From positions 32,840,230 to 32,904,229 of the forward strand of contig CM032121.1 in assembly GCA_018894105.1 (NCBI GenBank): a stretch of DNA of 64,000 nucleotides, read 5' to 3'. Shown in pieces: positions 24,308-36,038 of the stretch. Source of the DNA: Jacaranda mimosifolia (lineage: Eukaryota > Streptophyta > Magnoliopsida > Lamiales > Bignoniaceae). The position numbers were made by a program, and so were the translations under genes. The stretch's first letter is position 1. Every line of letters starts with the position of its first letter. The notes below the pieces were generated by a model. It did not search any database. It was given only the letters and a program-made list of their open reading frames with translations, and was not told the DNA's origin.

Positions 24308-24852
24308 TAGGGATGGCAATGGGTCCAGGTAAACTAGGGACCCGCCCCGAACCCGGTGAAATAAACGGGTTTTGGGGCGGGTACCGAGTTTTGATCGTGA
24401 AGACCCGCCCGGGTCTGGGGCGGGTTACGGGTTTAGGTAAACCCATCCCGTATAATATTAATTATATTATATATATTATATAAGTATCTAGTAGGCTATA
24501 TCATATTAGAAAATTAGGGCTTCTCTTCCGTTTTACTTGTTTCAATTTTATTTTCTCTCAAACCCGCTACCCACACAGGCACAACTACATCTTCGTCTCT
24601 CCTCAAGTCTCTGTCTCCAGCTTTCTGTTATGCCATCAACTTTTCACTCTTCCAATCTTCCAATTTTCCGGCCACTGCTTGAAGCCGTCGAGTCCATCCT
24701 TCTACCACCAAAAAAAAAAAAAAAAAAAGAAACACAAGCAACAAAAACCCGATTAGGTGGATCCAACCCGCCGCGTTCAGGGCCAAAGGAGGGGAGGGGC
24801 GGGTCCCAGGTCTGATCAAAGCCTCCCCAAACCCACTCCGTTGCCATCCCTA
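24308..24852. mobile_element. hAT-type non-autonomous element (MITE), TSD CTAATGTA
   Basis: The element is 545 bp, starts TAGGGATGGCAATGG and ends CCGTTGCCATCCCTA, an inverted repeat. A perfect 8-bp duplication CTAATGTA flanks it (24300-24307 and 24853-24860), the length made by hAT transposases. GC-rich arms with GGGCGGG words surround an AT-rich centre. A second member lies at 40031-40635 and shares the centre (GAAAATTAGGGCTTCT). The open frame at 24537-24815 is an accident of composition. Confidence 0.85.
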
Positions 24853-24923
24853 CTAATGTACATATGACACCCCGTGCTTGACTTCCGTGAGTGGGCGCCA
24901 ACAGCACAAATCTCCCTGAAATC

Positions 24924-25508
24924 TAGGGAGTGTTTGGTTACATTTTGGAGGAAAAGAAATCCTTCCCCCAAAATATTTTCAAATATATATCTTTTTTTTT
25001 TCAAAATATTCTTATAATATCCCTAATATTTTTAAACACTTTACCAAAAAAATCCTCAACTTGCATCCCAATATCATTATTTAATAAATTATACAATAAT
25101 ATTTAAAATTATATCCAATGATCATATTATATACATAAGCATTCTAAATTATTTTTTATATATCAAATTAATATTAAATTATAATTTCTCCATACTAATC
25201 AAGCAAAAAAACAATTTTATTTGACATCAACAGTAAAAAAATATTCTCTCTCAAAATATAAATAAATATTTAAATATTTTTAAAAATATTTTTTAATTAT
25301 TTCTTAAAATATAAATAAAAATTTATCATATTCTTCAATCTCACTGTAATATTTTTCAATCCCACCTTTATTTCCCCATAATATACTACCCAAAACATCA
25401 AATGACCGTTTCCAAACATTTCCCCCGTACTCGTCGGCTCGTCGCCAGGAGTTGCAATGTTTATGCGGGGACCCATAAGTGGATGTCTATTCCCCAAACA
25501 CTTCCCAA
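24924..25508. mobile_element. Candidate MITE with GGGAGTGTTTGG ends
   Basis: The left end TAGGGAGTGTTTGGTTAC and the right end CCCCAAACACTTCCC form an imperfect inverted repeat around AT-rich filler. No clear target-site duplication was found, so bounds and class are tentative. Confidence 0.4.
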
Positions 25509-25733
25509 GTATCCGAAGAATTCCACAAGTAGATTTGGAAAAGTGTCCGATGTCCTTTTTTATTTTTCTTTCCTTTTTTTTTTGTTTTTATCAATAGGTG
25601 TCTATTTAAAGCACGTGCATCGAAGTGACGTATCATGTAAGGAAGAAACCCGATGTACCACTATAATGGACGAGTTAGAAAATAATTGCCGAGTTCACAC
25701 AATTTACTCGATTTGAAAATTGCCTAGTTGACA

Positions 25734-26371
25734 ATAGATATGAAAATAAATTAGGTTAGGCTAGACTTTGATTTAAATAGGCTAGGTCTATTATATAAAT
25801 GATGAGTTTGATCCTAATTTATTATTAATAATAGGTTTTTTTTTAAGATTAGGTCTAGTTTTTTTAATAAATTTTAAAGTCTTAGCGTGACTTGAAAGTC
25901 TACATAAAAATCTATTTTCTATCAAAGTTTTTATTAAGTCTAAATATCACATAAATGTAAAATTTTAATATGATTGAATTTGTAATAGACCTTAATAAGA
26001 AATAATCAAAATGATAAATAACAAATGCATAATTATGCAAAGTTCAAATTTAAGTATGAAATATTATTATTTCAATGAAAAGCAATACTAAACAACATAA
26101 CGGATTAAATAAATGGCTAATTAAAGAAATCAAATTCAATTAGCCATTTAATATTATATCAGGATTATTGTATTTTTCATATAAAGAAGGATAAACGAGC
26201 CGGTCTATTAGGCTTTGTAAGCTTTTAGAAAACTTGAGTCTAGCCTATTAGCTAAAAATGCTACTTTTTAAACCTTAACCTAGCCTTTTTATTAAATAAA
26301 TTAGGCAAAATTAGGCAATAAGTAAGCTAAGTCATGGACCCCCGACGAGTTACATAACCTATTCCCATCCC
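25734..26371. mobile_element. Diverged hAT-like non-autonomous fragment
   Basis: The left end TAGATATGAAAATAAATTAGG resembles the reverse complement of the right end (TAGGGATGGGAATAGG). The 8 bases on the left flank (GTTGACAA) partly match GTTGAT on the right, as for a decayed TSD. The MULE at 26380 inserted just beyond its right end. Confidence 0.4.
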
Positions 26372-26439
26372 TAGTTGATAGCGGAAAATTCCAAAATTAA
26401 TATGATTGGACTTAAACAATTAGATAATGGAAAATTGGC

Positions 26440-26815
26440 TTTTTTATAAAAAAATTGCAAAAAAAAAAAAAAAAATTACAAAAAACCCGCCAAAGTTGGC
26501 GGTTGTACAATTTTGTAGTAAGTTGCACTCTGTGAGTGCAACTTTCAACAGTAACCGAATTTTGTCCCCAACTGCCGTTTTTGACCGGAATAAAAAATTA
26601 TGGGTACTGTTGAAAGTTGGTGCAACTTTCAACAGTACCGATAATTTTTTATTCTAAAAAATTTTATTTCTTTGTGTATAAATTCTTTTAGGGCTTGTTC
26701 TCCTATATTTTGGGAAAATATTTTTCAACCCCCAAAAAATTTCAAAACGCATGCACATTCTCCAATCTTGTTCCCAAAATACTACAATTTTTTATCCAAA
26801 AAATCCTACACCCTA
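26440..26815 (+). repeat. Left terminal inverted repeat of the MULE
   Basis: It pairs with 31740-32095 in reverse complement. It contains a perfect 17-bp inverted repeat (26603-26619 with 26623-26639, loop GTG) and a second small palindrome GCACTCTGTGAGTGC near 26526. Right-hand copies of both are degraded. Confidence 0.8.
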
Positions 26816-27132
26816 CAAAGCACACATATCCTCTCATTTTCTCATTTCATCTTTCACATCAATCATTCATTACTTCGCTTATATATATATATATATACAC
26901 ACACACATACATATTTACATATATGAAAATATTAAAATTTTGCTATTTAAAAAATTCTAAAACTTATGTTTACCTAAAAATATTTAATGTAATAATTAAT
27001 TAAAAATATTAAATACCTTATTAATTTTTTTAAAAAATTATTCTAAAAAAAAATTTCAAAAGAAATGTTAGTTTAGTAGTAATAAAAACCTTTGTCTCAT
27101 TTTCATTTCATTTCATTAGATATGGCTTAGGT

Positions 27133-27180
27133 ACTCCCTCCTCCTCCTCCTCCTCTTCTTCTTTTTTTTTTTTTTCTTTC
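27133..27180 (+). repeat. CTC/CTT microsatellite and T tract
   Basis: Trinucleotide CTC units pass into CTT units and then a T run. Confidence 0.8.
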
Positions 27181-27429
27181 TCTTTTACTTTGGTCGGCCG
27201 GCCGGCCTCTGCTGGTGCGGCCAACAGCCTGCTGGACTCACCAGCACCGACGGCCAGATCTGAAAAAAAAGTAATAATTTTTTTTTAAATTAGTTATAAT
27301 TAAAAAGAAAATTAAAATGGTTGTTTGGGTTATTGTTTCAGGTTTAAAGGGTGTATACTTGTGTATTATTTAGGTTGATTGAGGTAATTTTTTTAATTAT
27401 GCGAAAATTTAATTATGTTTTAGTTATGT

Positions 27430-27880
27430 TCATTATGTTTTAGTTTATTATCTCCATTAATTAAAATTTGATTTATGTTTTAATTATATAAAATATGTAT
27501 TATATAATTTGTCTCAATTAGTTAAAATTTAATTATGTTTTAGTTGAAATTTGATTTATGCTTTAGTTATATGAAATATGTATTATATAATTTGTCTCAA
27601 TTAGTTAAAATTTAATTATGTTTTAGTTCAAATTTGATTTATGTTGTAGTTTTATGAATTATGTTTTATATAATTTGTCTCAATTAGTTAAAATTTAAAT
27701 ATGTTTTAGTTAAAATTTGATTTATGTTTTAGTTATATGAAATATGTATTATATAATTTGTCTCAATTAGTTAAAATTTAATTATGTTTTAGTTAAAATT
27801 TGATTTATGTTTTAGTTTTATGAATTATGTTTTATATAATTTGTCTCAATTAGTTAAAACTTAATTATATTTTAGTTGAA
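27430..27880. repeat. 83-bp tandem repeat inside the MULE
   Basis: The word GTCTCAATTAGTTAAAA starts at 27511, 27594, 27677, 27760 and 27843, an exact 83-bp spacing. Units are AT-rich with TTATGTTTTAGTT and TTTATATAATTTGTCTC words and carry few substitutions. It lies upstream of the transposase pseudogene, in its 5' leader or promoter region. Confidence 0.85.
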
Positions 27881-28759
27881 ATTTGATTAAAGTGTTGGTT
27901 AAACTCAAATAATAATTTATTATTTTTGGTATAATAATTTGATTTAACAAAAATAATGATTTATGTATTAGTTGAAATTTGGATTACATTTTATGTTAGT
28001 TTTATATGTTGTTATATTTGTTAGAGTTAGGTTTTCATTTGAATTAAAAACTTTATTAGAATTATTATTGAGTTAAATTTTCTAGTACTACATATTGAAT
28101 TGTATTAAAATTTTAAGTTTTCATTCAATTTGTGGAATTTTGATTTATTAATAAATATGTGCGCTAACATGTGCCTAATGATGTAGGCTATCTTGACTTG
28201 GTGGAAATCTTTTGTCAGTGTTAATTTTAGTGGAGCATTTAAAGGTAAGCTTGGATATCTTATTTTAATTTTGTTATATTTTTATAGTACAATTCATTAG
28301 AAATGTTTGGAATTGGTGGATTCACGAAGGAGGATGGGATGTTGGGAGAAGGGGTGTGGAGCCTTCTCATTTGTTGCTGATTAGTTTTTAATTGATTGCA
28401 TGATGATGATGGACATAAGGGGGAGTGTTTATGTGTCATTATGTGTTTACTAATATTATTAATTATAAATGCTAGTTTAAAATATGATTTATTATGTTAG
28501 CTTAAATTTAATTTATGAATTAGATTAAATTATATTAGTTTAAATTTGATTTATGTATTAAATGTTGTTATATAATGTTAGATTTGTGTTTTTATGTGAA
28601 TGAAAAATTCTATTAGAATTTTGATTGAGTTAATTAATTTTTTGTTAGTATATGTAAATTTACATTTTGTGTACTGTAGAAATGTTGAACAATGTAAATC
28701 TTAACATTTTTCAAAATTTTATGATAATTATTGATTAGACTGATTAATTTATATAGATT

Positions 28760-31442
28760 ATGTGTGTATTTGTGGAAGGTATGTCGACTTTGAGTACCAT
28801 TGTTGTTCTAATATACTTTGGCGAAAATATTACTAGAGATTCTTGCTCAGTGAATTATGATCGTCCAGCATGCAGTATCATTAGAGTATCTCGTGAAATA
28901 ACATATTCTGATCTGTGCCACGAAATCTATGGAGCGACAGCTATTGATAGCAGCAGCTATAAACTAAAAATTCAAGCAAAATTCTATTTGGATAAACAGT
29001 ACGGGATATCTACACTTGTGGAAATACAGAATGATGATGGTTTATCTATGTTGTTTGGTCCACAGTGTCAACTTGATAATGTGGAATTATATGTTGAGAG
29101 AAAAGCAATAAGTCAGACTAGTGTTGATAATACTTTTGGAGTGGGGTCTTACATGGGGCTTTTGATGCAACCCGAAGGTCAATTTGCCACTCACCAAGAT
29201 TTTGGATGGGATCAACAATACTCAACTCAATCAGAAATAAATGTTCATGTGGTTACGCAAGGGTTTGCAAATATTGGGATTCATAATTTTGGTGAAGGCC
29301 CTTCTACCTCTCATCAAGTTTTTGAAGGAGAGCAAGATAACCCAACACATTTCGTTCATGATGGTGAACCAGAACCACAAGTAGATAGTTTTCGTGATGA
29401 AGAGTTGAGGGATTCAGAACCAGCTGAAAATGATAGTGATAATTTTAATGGTAGTGACGATGATGAGGTAGATATTGATATAATGGAAGAGTTATTGCCT
29501 TCACACGGCGAGGGAACATCTTCTCAACAACTACCACATGAGACGAGAAGAAATACATCCACAACTACGCAACCAAGTCTGTATCCCGTATATCCATTCT
29601 TCTCTGCAATAGATGATAATGATATATTTATACAAGCAGATTCTGTGGATATTCCAACCCGTGGTTGGACTGAGTTTTACGACTCAAGTAAAGGAGCACT
29701 CGACGTGGGAATGGTGTTCAAGAGTAAGGAGCATGTTATCACTTCTGTGAAAGATTATTCCGTGCGAGTGGTGAGACGAGAATATCGGGTTCTTGAGAAC
29801 ACACTAAAGTTATGGAAAGTGGTATGCAAACATTATAACAAAGAACAACCTTCTTGTCCGTGGAGTGTGAGGGGAATATTTAAAGAGAAAAAGGGATTGT
29901 AGAGAATTACCAAGTATGGAGGCCCTCACACATGCCTTATGGATGAGGTTTCAATGGATCATCGAAATTTAAGTAGAAATATGATTGCTTTTGACCTATT
30001 GGACACTGTTCGAGGTAATCCAGGTTATAGGGTTGCAAGTGTGCAAATGATGGTAAAAGAAAAGTACGGTTATGAAATCTCTTATGCTAAGGCATGTAAC
30101 AGCATGAAATGTACGAGGGAAAAACTTTATGGGACTTGGGAGACCTCGGTAAGAAAATTACCCAAATATATGGGAGCTCTCCAGAAATGGAATTCAGGAA
30201 CAATTGTTGAATGGAGTCATCTTGAAACAGGCATACCAGGACAAAAGATGTTGAAATATGTCTTTTGGGCATTTCGACCATGTATAGAAGGGTTCCAACA
30301 TTGCCGCAAACTTATCAATGTAGATGGAACTCATCTATACACAAAGTATAAACATAAAATGCTTGTTGCCGTAGCCATGGATGCAAATCATAATGTTATG
30401 CCTATAGCTTTTGCCATAGTAGATGAGGAAACTTTGATGTCTTGGAGATGGTTCCTTCAGATGTTGGCGAAACATATTATCAGAGGGGTAGATGGCTATT
30501 GTTTACTTTCTAATCATCACCGTAGTATTTTGGCTGCTGTAGAAAGCATACTTGATTTCACGCCCCCTCGTGGAGTATATCGATTTTGTTTGAGGCATGT
30601 GTGTTCAAATTTCAATAAACATTTTAAGAATGTTCAATTGAAGGACATGTGTTGGAAAGCTGGTGCTGTAGTTCAAATCCGAAAATTTGAAAAAGGATGG
30701 ACGACATAAAGAGTATTAATGAGCGTGCTTACTCCTACTTAGAGCGGATAGACAAGAGCCAATGGACATTATCTCATGATGGAGGATGGCAGTTTGGCAT
30801 TTTGACGACAAACATATCCGAATGTATAAACGGGGTGTTAAAAGGTGCTGCCGACTACCAATTACAACTATTGTTCAAACAACATTTGATCGTTACGTGA
30901 AATATTTTCTTCGTCAGATCACTAATAGCCGTAGGATGAGGCAAAATGATCAATTATGGGTTGATTATGCTTTTAACATATACACAAAATGGCAGCACCA
31001 TTCTGTTAATCACTTCGTGCAAAAGGTTGATTACGCTCAACAATCAGCTTCGATCATTACTAGAATTGACACATCACGTGGGAATCATACTCATGTTGTA
31101 AAGCTTCGGACACGAGAGTGCTCATGTGGGAAATGGGCTGAATATGGAATTCCTTGCTCACATGCAATGCAAGTATGTTGAACATTTGGGGTCAACTGTG
31201 CATCACTTATGAAGGAATATTATAAAGTGGAACATTACATTGCAACTTTTAAAGGGAGATTTGATCTATTGTGGTTGGAGGATTATTGGGATGATCCTAA
31301 ATTTGAGCTAGTTCACAACCCTGCACGTCGAGAGCGATGTATTGTAGGTAGAGACCATACCAGTTGAATTCAAAATGAAATGGATTGGCCTCAAGCAAGA
31401 GCAAGACAACAAGCACGTCGCCTTGATAAAGTTCAAAATGCA
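28760..31442 (+). pseudogene. MuDR-type MULE transposase, broken
   Basis: The first frame (28760-29902) has a PB1-like N-terminus (LKIQAKFYLDKQYG), an acidic Ser/Asp-rich middle, and the MuDR DNA-binding region (DVGMVFKSKEHVITSVKDYS, VVCKHYN). After a stop at 29900-29902 the same frame resumes with ITKYGGPHTC and the DDE core (LINVDGTHL, VAVAMDANHNVMPIAFAIV). The second catalytic Asp (normally SDRH) is Asn in LLSNHH, codon 30512-30514. Frameshifts fall near 30700 and 30850, then LTTNISECINGVLKG, VQTTFDRY and a SWIM zinc finger CSCGKWAEYGIPCSHAM at 31119-31169. It ends near 31442. Such enzymes cut and join MULE ends; this one cannot. Confidence 0.88.
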
Positions 31443-31739
31443 TAACAAGGCCCTGGAAGACTGAATCCCTAGCTTTTTTATAGTTAGTAAGTTGTAAGGA
31501 AAATACGTGTTTTTTGTATGCTGTCTTTGTAATTTATGTGTGTCTTCTTTATTACTTATTATTGTGCATGTTCATTGTAATTGTTTTTGTATTATTTGTT
31601 ACTTGTTATGTGGAACCAATATTTGCAGTCGTTATCCTGATCCTGATTCAAAGCATCGAAATACAAATTTATAATTTGTATTTTATGAACCAATGATATT
31701 GATACACAATATTCTAAAAGGTAGCCCTAAATAATTCTT

Positions 31740-32095
31740 CTTCGTGGTAAAAAATTGTAGTATTTTGGGGAAAAGATTGGAGAATGTACATGCATTTTGA
31801 AATTTTTTGGGGGCTGAAAAATATTTTCCCAAAATATAGGAGAACAAACCCTAAAAGAATTTATACACAAAGAAATAAAATATTTTAGAATAAAAAATTA
31901 TCGGTACTATTAAAAATTGCACTCACCCATAATTTTTTATTTCGGTCAAAAACGGCGGCTCGGGACAAAATTCGATTACTGTTGAAAGTTGGACTCACAG
32001 AGTGCAACTTACTACAAAATTGTAAAATCGTCAATTTTGGCGGTATTTTTGTAATTTTTATTTTTTTTTGCAATTTTTTTATAAAAAAGCCGCAA
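31740..32095 (+). repeat. Right terminal inverted repeat of the MULE
   Basis: Reverse complement of the left TIR with substitutions. It spans from about GTAGTATTTTGGGG to TTATAAAAAAGCC. Confidence 0.8.
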
Positions 32096-32122
32096 AATGC
32101 GTGTCGATTTTCTATAGTTGAT

Positions 32123-35100
32123 TTGATTATCCAAAATCGAATTTAATATCATTCCACGCCACTCATTGAGATTCGTTTTACTGATAAAATAGGTGAAGAC
32201 TTTGTAATATCAATGTTCCGGGCAGATGATAATTTGGAGATAAACCTTTAAGAAACTAAACTCAGGAGATGTCTCAATAATTGGTTCCCATTATATTCTA
32301 ATACGCTGCAGAATGCAGACATGAAGTAGCTGGCTGGCACGCCGGCCTGTCACTAAAATACAGCAAAACAAATATTTGGTGGACCTCCTTTCCCCTGTCC
32401 GAAAATATAAATATATGTTTTCTATATGCATTTTTTATATTTGGGTGACAATTAATCAATGCTCTTCTTTTTAATTTTTAATTAGTCTAATAGTGCAATT
32501 TAGAGAATCTTTTGGAGATTTTATGCAGATATTTAACAAGAAAGATGGTCCACCGTGTCCACCATTTATGTAAACCTCATATTCCTCAAATTTATGTGTA
32601 TAACTTATATAGAAAAATTTAGGCACTGTTTGCTTACGTTTCCTCAGAACGCCGCCGTTCCGAGGAAACACTCCCAAGATTGCCATCAACTTTTGGGGAT
32701 TAATTTTACTATTCTAATCCCCAAAAAGCCCTTCTCTTCCACCCAAATAACCATTCCCACAAAATCTGCCAAATGCAGATTTTGTCTCCCCCCCTCTCTC
32801 TCTCTCATCTATATTAAATATATAAATATTTATATAATAAAATATAAAAATTGTACATATATATCATCAAATACAAATTATTTACATAGAAAAAAAGATC
32901 TAAATAAAAAATATACATTATTTACTAATGAATAAAAATATATAAAAAATCCCGATAATATAAAAAATTGTGTTATAAAAAAATATAATAAGATGTCTAT
33001 GAAATATATGTACAATAAAAATATAATAAATAAATGTTGAAAAAAATATAATAAAAAATATATTTGTAATAAAAATATATGTAATAATATTATTTATTTT
33101 ATATATAATATAAATACATATATATTAAAAAAATCATTTTAAATAAAAAAAGAATCTAGATTATAAATAGAATATAATAAAAAATATAATACAATATATG
33201 ATAAAAAATATAATAAAAAATGTACTATATAAAATCAATATATATAACTATTTTATAAATAATAAATTTATATATCCAATATCACATCCAATCATTATAT
33301 ATATATATATATCCAATATATTTTGTTATTATCCTTACAATTAAAAAAATCAATTCAAATTCATTTTCACCCCCAAACACCAATACAAAAGCAATGATGT
33401 GACATTTACAATAAAAAATGCTCCCTAAGAAACATAACCAAACATATCAAAACTCCCAAACTTCATTTTTTACTATTTTTAAAAACAATAACCAAACATC
33501 AATTACATTACCCAACCTTCATTTCACATTCTCCCACAATTCTTTCATTATTCATTTTCCCAAAACACACAATAAACACATAATAAAATCAAACATAAAA
33601 CATATCCAAACATAACCTTACTTTTTTATAGCTTGTTTGTTTTTTAGTTATTTTACTGATTCGAGCATAAGTCTCATCTTCGCTTGAGTCAATTTTATCG
33701 ATTTTAATCATTTTTTGTACTTTTAGGATGTCAACTCTTATTTTAAATCAAATTGATATAAGAAGCATCTAATTAATTCTTACCACATCATCTTAAATAT
33801 TTAAAAGGAATATTTCCAAACTCTAATTAACATAAATTAAATTATCAAACTCAACTTCCCATTAAGTTTGGACAACCTAAACAATTTTAACTTGAGTTGT
33901 CAATCTCAAGATATTTCAGTTAATTAATGGCAATCTTCCGAAGTCAAGCCTCTCAATTTTGTTAGCCTTACTCAATTGATCATCAATTGCCTAACAAAAA
34001 GACCTGTTGACAAAGCCACATGTTCAATTTTGAATTATACCTGTTTATATTAATTATCCTTGAATAAAACACGTAACTAACTATACATAGCGTGTTTAAA
34101 TTGACCCGAAAGACCTAATTCAGGTGATGAGCACCAAAATTCCAAAACTATTAGAAGTCATAAGATGGTGTCTTTTCATGTTGAATTTTAGTTTCATTGG
34201 AATTTTTATATGGTCTTATAAACCAAATTTATAAGCCAACATTTAAATACAAGACATCTAATCTCAAACGTAATTTTCATTTTTTTCAACACTTTTTTTT
34301 TTTTATCTATATATGCAGCAAAGTAATGTCTCGTAAATACTTGTGGGTTTTCTTAAAAATAAAAAATAGAAAATAAAAATGTAGACGAAATCAACACACA
34401 ATCAACTATTACTATACAAATAGATAAAGACTTGCAAATTTTTTGATTTTGTGAATTTAAACCCAGAAATTTTTATAATCTTGGACATCAATTTTATTAC
34501 ATGAGCTTGAACTAAGTAATTGTTTGGCTTGGCTCCTCAAACGAGCAAGAAAAATTACCTGTGAAAAATCTATTAAGAATTAAAAATTTTGTTACAATAT
34601 CAGAACATATCTTTTTTACGGTAACTGATAATGACATACAATAGTTTTCATATGGATAGGGAATATCTCCACAACAGCCAATTACTCTTTTGGCTCACAA
34701 ATGGATTCTTAAATAATTTATATCCACTCGTCTTTGTTTTTCTCTTTGCAAAAATCTATTTCATCCTCCACGATTTCTTGATTACAACTTGCAAACATTA
34801 TAATTAATGCTTAATATCCATTTATAAACAAACAAACAAACAATAAAAGAAACCCAGTCACCAATTCAACCTAACATCATTAGAAATAGAAACATATAAA
34901 GCCGATTTCGGACTGTTTGTCTCCTTTGTACAAAATTTTGAAGTTTATTATCATTTATGATCGGCTATCCCAATGTTGGCCATGCCCCCAATCCTCCCGC
35001 TCATGGAGCTGCAATGCACTCGATTGTGTCAATTTTGGTACATGTACCTTCCAATTAATGGTCAGCCAACTTTTTTTGAGTACGAGGTGAGATATTTTAG

Positions 35101-35387
35101 CACAACATACTCAAATATTGGCTCAAGATATAATTTTTGTACTCCTATTTTTCTTTTAAAAAAAATTAGGAATAAATATATATCATTGAATCAAATATCG
35201 TCTTTCAATTAATTTAACACATTACATCCATCAACCAACAAAGGGTAATATAAAAATATTTATACATTATATTATTCGATTATACGCCTTTCAGCATGAG
35301 ATTAGGCAAAATGCTAGGAAATAGCAAAGACACAAGGGAGAGATATCAAAAGAGGGGTTTGATAGGGAAGAATTGGGCCATGTTTGT
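32123..35387. other. AT-rich intergenic DNA, possible MITE relics
   Basis: No gene was recognised. From about 32620 (GGCACTGTTTGCTTACG) to 33617 (CCAAACATAACC) there may be an AT-rich MITE-like unit with loosely matching ends, but no duplication supports it. The section 32810-33310 is almost pure A/T. Frames such as 34973-35212 have no motif. Confidence 0.4.
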
Positions 35388-35784
35388 TTGTATTTTTTTA
35401 GAATATTTTCTAACTCTCAAGATAATACTAATTATTTAACTTCATTCCCCCGAATTAAATTCCTAAAACAAATTTTTTCTACCTAAAGTAAACCCAAAAA
35501 ATTAAAAAAAAAAAAAACATCAATAATCCATATTTATATACACATGCATACAATGTTTAACCTAAAAAATACAAATTTACTTTACAAACCCAATAAAAAA
35601 TTAATTGATTAGTAATCTACAATTACTTTAGTCTCATACAGAACAATTCCAAATATACAATTTTATTTTCTATATTTTTTCAAAATAAAACCAGATAATT
35701 GATACATTCCTCAAATTTAACTCTCAAAATATCTTTTTCCAAAATATTTTCTAAAAAATATCCAAAACATAACCAAACATAGTG
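35388..35784. mobile_element. Candidate MITE upstream of methylesterase gene 1
   Basis: The left end CCATGTTTGTTTGTATTT and following AGAATATTTTCT are mirrored at the right by AAAATATTTTCT, ATATCCAAAACATAACC and AAACATAG. That gives an imperfect inverted repeat of about 45 bp. No TSD was identified. It ends about 250 bp upstream of the ATG of the methylesterase gene at 36039. Confidence 0.45.
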
Positions 35785-35975
35785 TTGACTTTTCACAGAA
35801 ATTAGCTCGGGCGGTATGAAAATCACTCTGGTATAATCAGCCCTTTCTCGCTCATATTTTTCATGCTTATCACGAATTCCTCATCATAGGCTTCATAGCC
35901 CACTTGGTAAAATATATTTATTCAACTTCCGTAACAACTATTTATCGTCTAAATAAGCAAACCCTTTGGCCCTGG

Positions 35976-35983
35976 CTATATAT
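35976..35983 (+). promoter_or_regulatory. Putative TATA box of methylesterase gene 1
   Basis: CTATATAT lies 56 bases before the ATG at 36039. That spacing would give a short leader of about 25-30 bases. It is the only good TATA-like word close to the start. Confidence 0.5.
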
Positions 35984-36038
35984 GCGCATCATCACACGGC
36001 ACCCTAAAAACGTGAATACATAGTACAGTTGCATACCA

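Larger units (their letters stand above)
26380..32114 (+). mobile_element. Mutator-like transposon (MULE) with long terminal inverted repeats
   Basis: About 400 bp at the left (to about 26815) reappears in reverse complement at the right (from about 31740). Shared stretches include GGCTTTTTTATAAAAAAATTGC and the run around 'CCTATATTTTGGGAAAATA'. An 8-bp candidate duplication TAGTTGAT flanks it at 26372-26379 and 32115-32122. MULEs usually make 8-11 bp TSDs, mostly 9. The outermost 40-70 bases align with gaps, so exact ends are less sure than the TIRs. The interior carries a MuDR-type transposase pseudogene and an 83-bp tandem repeat. Confidence 0.85.

Noticed and set aside
24537..24907. Frames inside the GC-rich MITE
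   Set aside because: They consist of proline, serine and lysine runs from low-complexity DNA and fall within the non-autonomous element.
27193..27215. GGCCGGCC-rich palindrome as a regulatory site
   Set aside because: It is short and next to low-complexity sequence, and has no repeated copy in the opposite TIR or elsewhere in the window.
27430..27880. 83-bp regular repeats as a possible CRISPR array
   Set aside because: Units are head-to-tail with no unique spacers, AT-rich, and lie in a plant transposon.
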